This document shows, piece by piece, positions 1 through 7,272 of a stretch of DNA of 64,000 nt. Location of the stretch: the NCBI RefSeq assembly GCF_052162025.1, contig NZ_CP197401.1, positions 744,001 to 808,000 of the forward strand, given 5' to 3'. The DNA comes from Methylobacter sp015476545. Its GTDB lineage: Bacteria > Pseudomonadota > Gammaproteobacteria > Methylococcales > Methylomonadaceae. The position numbers and the translations under genes were made by a program. The notes under the pieces were generated by a model. The model saw only the letters and a program-made list of their open reading frames with translations, was not told where the DNA came from and did no database searches. How positions within the stretch are numbered: position 1 is the first letter of the stretch; each line of letters starts with the position of its first letter.

Positions 1-418
1 GCCGGACGATGCCCAGGCAGTTCGGCCCTACGATGCGGATGCCGTAACGGTGTGCGATATCGAGCACTTCCTGTTGCAGTCGCTTGCCATCAGCGCCCAG
101 TTCGCCGAACCCTGCTGTTATGATGATGACCGAGGTGACGCCTTTTTCGCCGCATTGGCGCATGATGTCCGGCACAGCGGCGGCCGGTACTGCAATCACG
201 ACCAGATCCAGATCTTCGGGAACGGCGATCAAATCAGGGTAGGCTTTCAAACCTAGCACCGTGTCGCGTTTGTTGTTGACCGGATACAGTCCGCCTTCAA
301 AGCCCGCCTCCTGCATATTGAGCAGCAGGCGGTAGCCGACGCTGTTCTCGCGTTCGGATGCGCCCACGATAGCCACTGTCTTGGGCGTGAAAAAAGGGCT
401 TAGATAGTGAGGTCCCAT
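1..418 (-). CDS. NDP-forming acyl-CoA synthetase, N-terminal part (cut by window edge)
   Basis: The first 139 residues are visible; the gene runs off the left edge. The protein starts with a CoA-binding Rossmann fold: VAIVGAS near residue 15, then a conserved VGYRLL helix, a YPVN strand end, an ITAGFGE segment and GPNCLG at the cut. This is the CoA-binding domain of ADP-forming acetyl/acyl-CoA ligases, which convert acyl-CoA, ADP and phosphate to acid, ATP and CoA; many bacterial members carry an added GNAT domain (protein lysine acetyltransferase, Pat type). Whether a GNAT domain follows cannot be seen. The start ATG at 418 has GGAG about 8 bases upstream. Family assignment is strong; substrate is unknown. 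Confidence 0.85.
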   Translation of the reverse strand, partial: MGPHYLSPFFTPKTVAIVGASERENSVGYRLLLNMQEAGFEGGLYPVNNKRDTVLGLKAYPDLIAVPEDLDLVVIAVPAAAVPDIMRQCGEKGVTSVIIITAGFGELGADGKRLQQEVLDIAHRYGIRIVGPNCLGIVR

Positions 419-541
419 ACCTGCTCCGGCGATAAGATGAAAATAACCGAAATGTTACCATTTTGCGCGCCCGGCCCAATCAAATTTTGCCGGCAGGGGC
501 TTAGGGGAAGCCAAAAATGGTACACTGGCCTTTTTGATTGA

Positions 542-1129
542 ATGATGGGTATGTTGACGCGTTTGATAGCAAAGTTATTCATGGCCGCACTGTTCGGTCT
601 TATTATGTCCGGGACCGTATTTGCGCATGCCGGCGAGCATCACAGCCAGAACTGTTTTGCCGATGTAGGCGATGCCCGGCTTCGGCTGAGCAGCTACCAG
701 TTTCAGCCGGGGCTGGAGAACGAGCATTTTTGCCGTGTTTTCCCTGAACTCGGGCAGATCATTATCGCGGTCGAGCCACTGGAAGAAGGCCTGGAAAACA
801 GGCAGATCGCGCTGGAATTACTGGAGCTGTCTTCATGGACAGACTGGCTTTTAAATGCCGAAAAGGCTTTTGCGGTCATCAAGCAACAGCCCGCCAGACA
901 ATTCGGGGCAGGGCTTGTTTCGATTCAACAAACCATCGAGCAACGCGGCGTTTATGCCTTGAAAGTGATCATGCAGGACGATGCGGGCCATCTTCGGCAT
1001 CAGTATTTTGTATTTTTAGTGGGCATTCCGGTCAAGAAAATATTGGCAGTTCTAGCTGGTTTTTTATTGCTGGGGTTGGGCTTTGCCTGGAGCCGGAAAA
1101 TAGCGGCCAAAGGAGAAAGGGCGGCTTAA
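542..1129 (+). CDS. Exported membrane-anchored protein with N-terminal histidine after predicted cleavage
   Basis: 195 residues, not matched to a named family. Residues 1-28 look like a Sec signal peptide ending in VFA, so the mature protein would begin HAGEHH, a His-rich N terminus. The middle is a soluble domain with two cysteines (NCF and HFC); residues about 165-185 form a single C-terminal membrane helix followed by a short basic tail. The topology suggests a periplasmic domain held in the inner membrane. An exposed N-terminal His with nearby His is typical of copper-binding periplasmic proteins, but that role is inference. It stands alone between oppositely oriented genes. Two in-frame Met codons (542 and 545 frame neighbours) make the exact start uncertain. 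Confidence 0.7.
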   Translation: MMGMLTRLIAKLFMAALFGLIMSGTVFAHAGEHHSQNCFADVGDARLRLSSYQFQPGLENEHFCRVFPELGQIIIAVEPLEEGLENRQIALELLELSSWTDWLLNAEKAFAVIKQQPARQFGAGLVSIQQTIEQRGVYALKVIMQDDAGHLRHQYFVFLVGIPVKKILAVLAGFLLLGLGFAWSRKIAAKGERAA

Positions 1130-1140
1130 GTCGCCCCCAT

Positions 1141-1215
1141 AGATAGGTAAGTGCAGTGTAACATTCGCGCTGCTTGTCTATCTCGATTTTATCCCAGGTC
1201 GAATGAATTCGACCC
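1141..1215. repeat. Two intergenic inverted repeats
   Basis: An imperfect hairpin (about 1141-1182, arms AGATAGGTAAG and CTTGTCTATCT-like) is followed by a near-perfect palindrome at 1198-1215 (GGTCGAAT, GA, ATTCGACC). They lie between two convergent genes and could end transcripts from either side, although no clear T-run follows. Confidence 0.45.
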
Positions 1216-1230
1216 TACAACTGCGCAACA

Positions 1231-1860
1231 TCAGTTAATCAATAGCAAGGCGCGATAACGCTCCAGATCTGTTACCGTATCAAGATCCCATTGCTCCTTC
1301 AGTTCGTGATGACGAAGATGCAGTTGATTGATGCGGGCGCGGGTTTGCGCCAATACCTCCGATGTGCCCCAGGCCATGTCAGTAAACAAGTCCGGGCAGG
1401 GCCGGTTCAGGCCTATCATGACATAGCCGCCGTCTTCGGCGGGCGCCAGAATCAGGTCATGGTCTTCGCGCAATGCGGTGATGGCTTCTTCCAGATCGGC
1501 TTCGGTCAATGACGGACAATCGCAGCCTATCAGCAGGGCGTGCGGGTAATCAGCCAGCGCCGCTTCAAAGGCCAGATGCATGCGTTCGCCCAGATCGGCG
1601 CCCTGTTGCTGTTTTAGCTCCAGGTGATAAATAGCCGCCGAGGCAGTGAAGAATTCATGATCGATCGATGGCGCGCACCAAAGCTGCACCGGGCATAGCC
1701 GGCTTTGCGCCGCCAGCTTCAGCGTTCTTTGGCTGAGCTCAACATGAAGGTCGGCCGCCTGTTCGGCGGTCAATGCCGGTATCAGGCGCGTTTTGACTTG
1801 GCCCGGAATCGGCGCCTTGCAGAAGATCATCAATACGGTATCCGGGTGTTTGTAAATCAT
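1231..1860 (-). CDS. TIGR04282/DUF2064-type glycosyltransferase (arsenosugar-type)
   Basis: 209 residues, the usual size of the family. An N-terminal nucleotide-sugar fold begins MIFCKAPIPGQVKTRL (about residues 11-26), close to the FxKxPxPGxVKTRL signature of DUF2064 proteins; GCDCPSL (about 116) and LAPAEDGGYVMIGL (about 138) supply the acidic metal-binding region and product-site loop. TIGR04282 members are often annotated as arsenosugar-biosynthesis-associated glycosyltransferases because they occur with arsS; the biochemical role is not proven. It is the last of three closely packed minus-strand genes, starting four bases after the sterol desaturase-like gene stops. The ATG at 1860 follows that stop directly, suggesting coupled translation. 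Confidence 0.88.
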   Translation of the reverse strand: MIYKHPDTVLMIFCKAPIPGQVKTRLIPALTAEQAADLHVELSQRTLKLAAQSRLCPVQLWCAPSIDHEFFTASAAIYHLELKQQQGADLGERMHLAFEAALADYPHALLIGCDCPSLTEADLEEAITALREDHDLILAPAEDGGYVMIGLNRPCPDLFTDMAWGTSEVLAQTRARINQLHLRHHELKEQWDLDTVTDLERYRALLLIN

Positions 1861-1864
1861 AGGA

Positions 1865-2656
1865 TTAACCGCGTTTCAGCGGCTTGAATGGCAACAGCAA
1901 CAGGCGCGAGAAACTCAAATCCTTCGGGCGACGGTAGGCATTCAAACCAATCGGCATGGTCGTTTGCCCGAATCTGGGGTCGGGCGTATAGGTTTTGCAG
2001 AGCCTGTCCCACCAAGAAATGGAAAAGCCGTAATTGCTGTCCGTTTCAACAGGGACGGTGGAATGATGCACGCGGTGCATGTCGGGCGTAATGATCAGCC
2101 AGCGCAGTTTCCTGTCGATGGCCGGCGGAATGTAGACATTGCTGTGGTTGAACGTTGCCGCCCCGTTCAGGATGATCTCAAAGGCGACTACGGTCATGGG
2201 ATGGGCGCCGATCAGATAAATGCAGGCCACTTTGTAAAGCATCGACAGCATGATTTCCAGCGGATGGAAGCGCACGGCCGTGGTCGCGTCAAATTCCAGA
2301 TCGGTATGATGGATCTGGTGCAGGCGCCAGAGCGGCGGCCATTTATGCGTAAGAATGTGCTGGCAATAGAGCGCGAAATCGAGAAACAGCAGCGTGACGA
2401 TGCTCGACAGCCAGACCGGCGCGCGCCACTGGTTCAGAAGCCCCCAGGAACTGTCGGCGGCATGGACTGCGCTCAGATAGGCAATGCCGCCCAGCGTCAG
2501 GCTCATGATCATCATGTTGAACAGGGCCAGTCCCAGATTGACGGACCAGCGCTGCCGCAGGCTGATATTCAGCTTTCTTCGAGGGCTGATGCGCTCCCAG
2601 CCGATCATGGTTAAAAAGATGCCGATCGATGCCGACAGGCGAATCAGGGCTTCCAT
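1865..2656 (-). CDS. Sterol desaturase / fatty acid hydroxylase family membrane protein
   Basis: 263 residues from the ATG at 2656, which has GGAGG about 8 bases upstream; an open frame continues further 5' but only inside the upstream glycosyltransferase gene. The protein has several membrane helices (about 5-20, 43-62, 82-100, 135-165) and the di-iron histidine clusters of the superfamily: HILTH (100-104), HQIHH (113-117), H131, H171, and HRVHH (194-198). Such enzymes oxidise lipids using a non-haem di-iron centre in the membrane; the substrate here is unknown. It overlaps the preceding glycosyltransferase by 13 bases and is followed four bases later by another, so the three are almost certainly co-transcribed. 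Confidence 0.88.
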   Translation of the reverse strand: MEALIRLSASIGIFLTMIGWERISPRRKLNISLRQRWSVNLGLALFNMMIMSLTLGGIAYLSAVHAADSSWGLLNQWRAPVWLSSIVTLLFLDFALYCQHILTHKWPPLWRLHQIHHTDLEFDATTAVRFHPLEIMLSMLYKVACIYLIGAHPMTVVAFEIILNGAATFNHSNVYIPPAIDRKLRWLIITPDMHRVHHSTVPVETDSNYGFSISWWDRLCKTYTPDPRFGQTTMPIGLNAYRRPKDLSFSRLLLLPFKPLKRG

Positions 2657-3333
2657 AAGTGTCCTCCGCTGTAAAGCCGGGCCAGTGTTTGCGGGTCGGC
2701 GCCGAAAAAGTAACGCAGGCGCAGGCTCCACATGAGCAGTATGGTTTTGTACAGGCCGAATTGCAACCAGCGCCGGCCCGAGCTGTTTACCTTGGCTTTC
2801 AGGCATAATGGCGGGCTGAGTTTGTTTAACGCCTTGCAGAGGGCGATGTCCTCCATCAGGCTGATGTCGGGATAGCTGCCGACTGCCGTGAACGCTTCAC
2901 GTGTGACAAAGATTGCCTGATCGCCCGTGGCGATGCCGGTTAGTCGGGAGCGCCAGTTCATCATCTGCGCGATGACTTTGAGCATGAAATGATCACCGCT
3001 CAAGCGAATGTCAAAGCGTCCCCAGGGTGCAGGCCTGTTGATCTGTTCCCGAATCAGTTGAATGGCATTGTTGGGCAGGAAAGTATCGGCATGCAAAAAC
3101 AGCAGCACTTCGCCCGTTGCCTGTCTGGCGCCGGCGTTCATTTGCCGGGCGCGGCCTTTGGGTGAGCTTACGACCCGGTCGGCCAGCGGTTCGGCGATAG
3201 CGGGAGTGTCATCGGTACTGCCGCCGTCGACGACAATAAGCTCGCAGCCGTTGCGCAAAGGTTGCAGGGCCGATAAACAGCCGTGGATGTTTTGTGCTTC
3301 ATTCAGCGCCGGGATGATGATCGAGAACTTCAT
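2644..3333 (-). CDS. TIGR04283-type family 2 glycosyltransferase (arsenosugar-type)
   Basis: 229 residues, standard for TIGR04283. GT-A fold signatures: SIIIPALNEAQNI at residues 4-16, VVDGGSTDDT about 34-43, KGRARQMNAG about 59-68, and a FLHADTFLP metal-binding strand near residue 79. TIGR04283 proteins are linked by gene context to arsenosugar biosynthesis together with ArsS and TIGR04282; here an arsS gene lies 7 kb away on the same strand. First gene of a three-gene overlapping unit. The C-terminal end overlaps the next gene's start. Family assignment is strong, exact acceptor unknown. Confidence 0.88.
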   Translation of the reverse strand: MKFSIIIPALNEAQNIHGCLSALQPLRNGCELIVVDGGSTDDTPAIAEPLADRVVSSPKGRARQMNAGARQATGEVLLFLHADTFLPNNAIQLIREQINRPAPWGRFDIRLSGDHFMLKVIAQMMNWRSRLTGIATGDQAIFVTREAFTAVGSYPDISLMEDIALCKALNKLSPPLCLKAKVNSSGRRWLQFGLYKTILLMWSLRLRYFFGADPQTLARLYSGGHLWKP

Positions 3334-3417
3334 GGCAGTCGCTAATATAGTGTACGGTGATTAATGTTAACAATATCATGCGATTGAAAACAGGGCTGTA
3401 TGTTAGCGCAGCCGGAC

Positions 3418-3517
3418 GGGGCATGTTGCCCCATTCGAATGTTTGGCGATGATCAAGTACGGCCACTCAGCTCAGGCATTGCAGAAACGTTAGGGCCGGG
3501 GGTGTAAACCCCGGCCC
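3418..3517. repeat. Hairpin-forming repeats between helicase and glycosyltransferase genes
   Basis: Two perfect hairpins: GGGGCA-TGT-TGCCCC at 3418-3432, and a 9-bp stem GGGCCGGGG/CCCCGGCCC at 3493-3517. They lie downstream of the helicase stop and upstream of the glycosyltransferase operon, both on the minus strand. No T-run follows, so they may be structural repeats or mRNA 3'-end protectors rather than classical terminators. Just beyond, 3543-3615 holds two imperfect copies of a GGTACGCA-type palindrome also seen near 10119. Confidence 0.5.
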
Positions 3518-3621
3518 GCTTGAGGTTCAAACCAGAATAGTAAGGTACGCATCGCGCACCTTTCCAAAATGTTCAGGTGAATGAAGCTCCAAAAGGTACA
3601 CGGTGCATACCCTACAGTCAG

Positions 3622-6600
3622 TTACAACGGCTCAAACAAAGCCGTCAGGTCGTCGGCAGTCAGCTGCGGTGATTCTTCGCCGCCGCCTTTGTAAATGCCT
3701 TCGGCCAGCTGGCGCTTTTTTTCCTGCATGACCAGGATTTTTTCTTCGACCGTATTTTCCGTGATCAGTTTGTAGACGAACACGGGTTTATCCTGGCCAA
3801 TCCGGTAGGCGCGGTCGGCGGCCTGCGTTTCGGCGGCCGGATTCCACCACGGATCATAAATGATCACGCTGTCGGCTTCGGTCAGGTTCAGGCCGACGCC
3901 GCCAGCTTTCAGGCTGATCAGGAACACGTTCACGGCGCCGCTTTTAAACCGCTCGATGGCTTCCTCGCGCTTGCGCGTCTGGCCGGTCAGTTTGCTGTAG
4001 GCAATAGCGCGCGCGTTCAGTTCATCTTCAATCAGGGCGATCATGCTGGTGAACTGCGAGAACACCAGTATGCGCCGGCCTTCTTCCAGCTGTTCGGGCA
4101 GAATCTCCATCAGCAGGTCGAGCTTGGCCGACTGCTTGACTTTTTGCGCACTTTCCAGCGGCAGCGTGCGCGGGTCGCAGCAGGTCTGGCGCAGCTTCAG
4201 CAGGGCATCGAGAATAGTGATATGGCTGCGCGACAGGCCGCGCAGGGCGATCGCGTCGCGGACTTTCTTCTCCATGGTCAGGCGGATGCTTTCGTACAGC
4301 GCCGCCTGTTTTTCGCCCAAAGGCACGGAACGGATGATTTCGGTCTTGGGCGGCAGTTCGGTCACGACATCGTGCTTGGTGCGGCGCAGCATGAATGGCG
4401 CGATGCGCTGCGTCAGCCGGGTGCGTTGCTGGCTGTCGCCGTGGACTTCGATCGGCGTGCGATACAATTTTTTAAAGATGACATTGCTGCCCAGAAAGCC
4501 CGGCATCAGGAAATCGAATTGCGCCCAGAGTTCGCCCAGATGGTTTTCCATCGGCGTGCCGGTCAGGCACAGGCGGTATTGTGCCTTGATTTCGCGGACT
4601 ATCCGAGCGGCTTTGGCCGAAGGATTTTTGACAACCTGGGCCTCGTCCAGAATCAGGTAGTAATAGTCCCGTTCGAGCAGCGCCTGCTCATCGCGGGGCA
4701 GCAGCGGATACGTGGTCAGGATCAGGTCGTAATTGCCGATCTCGTCGAAATATTGCTTGCGGTCGGAGCCTTGCAGGGTCAACACTTTCAGGTCGGGCGC
4801 GAAGCGTTCGGCTTCGCGCCGCCAGTTGCCCATCAGGCTGGTTGGCGCGATGATCAGGCAGGGCGCCGTCATGCGGCCGCTCTGTTTTTCCAGCAGCAGA
4901 TGGGCGAGCGCCTGCACGGTCTTGCCGAGCCCCATGTCATCGGCCAGAATGCCGCCAAACCGGTACTCACGCAGGAATTGCAGCCAGTTAAGTCCGTGCC
5001 GCTGGTAATTGCGCAGCTCCGCTTTCAGCCCTGCGGGCGGGGCGACATTCTCGATGCCGGCAAAGTTCTTCAGCTTCTGGCCCAGCTCGCGCAGCGCTTC
5101 GCCGCCGGACAGCCTGAACAGGCCGTAGTTGTGCATTTCCATGTCGACGAGGCTGCCGGCATTGAAGCGCGACAGCCGGAGCGCGCCGTCGTTGGCCAGC
5201 GCGCTGTTGCTGTTGAACAGTTCGATCAGAATCGCCAGGAACGGCTTGATTTTCTCGGACGGCAAGGTCAGATAACGATGATCGCCGATATGCAGGTTGA
5301 GCCGTTCGGGCAGGTCTTCCAGATCGTAATATTCCAGAACCGGCATGATCAGCGGCAGCAAAGGCAGCGATTGGCCGTCGATGTCGACGTTAAAGCGCAT
5401 TTCAAACCAGTCATAGAGGCTTTCGCTGATCTCGACATCCCAGGTTTGTGCGGCTTGGAAATGAAGCCTAAAGCTCTCGTTTGTGTCGATCAGCCAGCCT
5501 TCCTGTTCAAGTTCGGGCAATACATTGAGCAGAAAGTCGCCCCAATGGGCCGCGATGTCCAGCGGGGATTTGGCGCGGCTGAAGAACACTCTCTCTCGCG
5601 GATGCGCGACGCCGGCATCGCCAAACCCCAGTTCAGCCAGTCGGTCGAAGGCCAGCTGTTCGGCTGCCGTATCGCGCTGGATGCGCAGGAATTTCCGGTT
5701 GGCCTTGACCACGCTGTAGGGCTCATGAGCCAATGCTGGCAGCGCCCATTGGCCGTAAACGAATTCCAGAACCATGAAATGTACGTAATGGTCATCGATG
5801 GGCCGGCCCTGCAATGTCAGCCGGGGCGTAGGCGTAAGGTTATTCACCTCGATCAATTCGATTTTTTTCGGCGGCGGCAGCGGCAGGCCGGGGTGTTCAA
5901 CGATCAGCCGCTCGCTGAATGTTTCGACGTGCTCGGGCGGCACCAGCGGGGCCGATAAAACCTTCTTGAGCTGGTCGGCGCTCAGATTGTGCGTATCAAC
6001 GGTGCCGATGCTACCCAGTTCGGTGTCCAGATAATAAGGCGGATCGGTCAGTATCAACAAGGCTTCAGGCTCGACGGCGACTTCCAACTGACAGGCGCCG
6101 TCCTGTTGCTGTTTCCAGTCCAGGCTTAATTCCCGCGCGTCGGCTGCTTTCAGAGGCGATGACTGTTCAAAGTCCTGCCAGTACAGACGTCCTGTCCGCG
6201 CCAGCTTCGACAAAGCGATCGAACCTGCGGCGCCTCTGATCGGCGGCTCGCCGATATGGGCATTGCTCAGCGCGAACAGCAAGGTGGTAATTTCAACATC
6301 TTCCGGCTGAATGGCCGGCATATGCATATAGCTGTAGCGCAGATTGTTCAGTGTGGTTTGCCTGCCTTTGCTCAAGCCCCCGGTCTTTTTTTCCTTCGTG
6401 AGGTAAAATTCCATCATGAATTCATAGGGCTGTCTGCCGGGCTTCAGGACATAAGCGATAAATTCCTGATGGGCATCGTGTTGGGGCGCTTGCTCCGGTT
6501 TATCAAGGCCGGCAAGCCAGTCCAGACAGCTCGAGTCCACGGCGGGAGGGGCTGTTTGAATGGAGTCTTGATACATCAGGCAGACCGCCGCCACATGTTT

Positions 6601-6867
6601 GCAGTTATAGCCGACCGGGCAGGAGCAGTCGCCTTCAATCGTCGCAGCGCTGTAGTCAGGGCGCCAGACGATGCGGATATTCTGGTTATACGGGGTCTTT
6701 ACGCTGCCTTTGACAGACGAATTGAGCTGTACGAAAAGAGCGCCTTCGCTGCTGACAGTCAGCTTAACCACCTGGCCTTTCAAATAATAATTGCGGCCGC
6801 GCTCGTAAGAACTCTCGCTGCATGCGTGGCGTATAGCGGAAAGGGACAGTTGTTTAGGGTTGTTCAT
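3622..6867 (-). CDS. SNF2-family helicase with N-terminal SWIM zinc finger
   Basis: 1081 residues. A SWIM finger (CSCPVGYNCKH) sits near residue 80 and predicts DNA or protein binding. A long middle region (about 130-590) carries no domain I can name. The C-terminal half is a complete SF2/SNF2 motor: motif I DDMGLGKT (about 640), motif II DEAQ, motif III LTGTPMEN, and in the second RecA lobe VFSQFTSM, SLKAGGVGLNL and AADRAYRIGQ. Such proteins are dsDNA-dependent ATPases that remodel protein-DNA or transcription complexes (RapA-like class); the target is unknown. DEAQ rather than DEAH is a common SNF2 variant. The ATG at 6867 is at the 5' end of the frame. No obvious operon partner. Confidence 0.93.
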   Translation of the reverse strand: MNNPKQLSLSAIRHACSESSYERGRNYYLKGQVVKLTVSSEGALFVQLNSSVKGSVKTPYNQNIRIVWRPDYSAATIEGDCSCPVGYNCKHVAAVCLMYQDSIQTAPPAVDSSCLDWLAGLDKPEQAPQHDAHQEFIAYVLKPGRQPYEFMMEFYLTKEKKTGGLSKGRQTTLNNLRYSYMHMPAIQPEDVEITTLLFALSNAHIGEPPIRGAAGSIALSKLARTGRLYWQDFEQSSPLKAADARELSLDWKQQQDGACQLEVAVEPEALLILTDPPYYLDTELGSIGTVDTHNLSADQLKKVLSAPLVPPEHVETFSERLIVEHPGLPLPPPKKIELIEVNNLTPTPRLTLQGRPIDDHYVHFMVLEFVYGQWALPALAHEPYSVVKANRKFLRIQRDTAAEQLAFDRLAELGFGDAGVAHPRERVFFSRAKSPLDIAAHWGDFLLNVLPELEQEGWLIDTNESFRLHFQAAQTWDVEISESLYDWFEMRFNVDIDGQSLPLLPLIMPVLEYYDLEDLPERLNLHIGDHRYLTLPSEKIKPFLAILIELFNSNSALANDGALRLSRFNAGSLVDMEMHNYGLFRLSGGEALRELGQKLKNFAGIENVAPPAGLKAELRNYQRHGLNWLQFLREYRFGGILADDMGLGKTVQALAHLLLEKQSGRMTAPCLIIAPTSLMGNWRREAERFAPDLKVLTLQGSDRKQYFDEIGNYDLILTTYPLLPRDEQALLERDYYYLILDEAQVVKNPSAKAARIVREIKAQYRLCLTGTPMENHLGELWAQFDFLMPGFLGSNVIFKKLYRTPIEVHGDSQQRTRLTQRIAPFMLRRTKHDVVTELPPKTEIIRSVPLGEKQAALYESIRLTMEKKVRDAIALRGLSRSHITILDALLKLRQTCCDPRTLPLESAQKVKQSAKLDLLMEILPEQLEEGRRILVFSQFTSMIALIEDELNARAIAYSKLTGQTRKREEAIERFKSGAVNVFLISLKAGGVGLNLTEADSVIIYDPWWNPAAETQAADRAYRIGQDKPVFVYKLITENTVEEKILVMQEKKRQLAEGIYKGGGEESPQLTADDLTALFEPL

Positions 6868-7192
6868 GAATCATGGCCCATTGACTGCGGGCGGAAGAAT
6901 AATACGGAAAAGCTGTGCACTATAGGGAAGGCGAGGGGGGTTATGCAAGTCTGTTTTTATTTGGGCTAGTGGATTTAAGCATAATTGATCGAGGAGTAGG
7001 TGCTTGTTTTATGGATGAAGAATGGCTGCCGGCATCTAGGTATCGCATGAAGCAGGGGAACAGCTTGATGTTGCTTAGAAACGGGGACTCAATAACATCA
7101 GGGCTTTTAGTTGCAAATTAAGGATTCGCTAAAAAATAACTTCCGATATTTCTTCAGGTTAAGGCTCTTTCTGGCCCCAATTGCCGTCCCGT
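6868..7192. other. Intergenic region between helicase and ftsH
   Basis: About 325 bases without a convincing gene. A 36-codon open frame at 7011-7121 on the plus strand has no good ribosome binding site and no recognisable sequence. The region should hold the helicase promoter on the minus strand, but I see no hexamers worth calling. Confidence 0.4.
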
Positions 7193-7255
7193 GGGAGCGA
7201 TGCCTACATCGCGATTTAAAATCGCCCGGCAAGTCGCGATGTGGGCATCGCTCCC
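7193..7255. repeat. REP-like long hairpin downstream of ftsH
   Basis: Inverted repeat with 22-bp arms at 7193-7214 and 7234-7255, differing at one position, and a 19-base loop. The arm begins GGGAGCGATG and ends CATCGCGA, reminiscent of REP elements (short extragenic palindromes) of gammaproteobacteria. It begins 18 bases after the ftsH stop on the minus strand, where it could protect the mRNA 3' end or reduce read-through. Confidence 0.75.
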
Positions 7256-7272
7256 GCCGCGGTTGCCCGTCT

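Noticed and set aside
4144..5958. A 604-codon open frame on the plus strand
   Set aside because: It runs antisense through the SNF2 helicase; its composition reflects the codon use of the true gene and it has no recognisable domain.
7011..7121. 36-codon plus-strand frame upstream of the REP hairpin
   Set aside because: No suitable ribosome site and no homology; likely chance.
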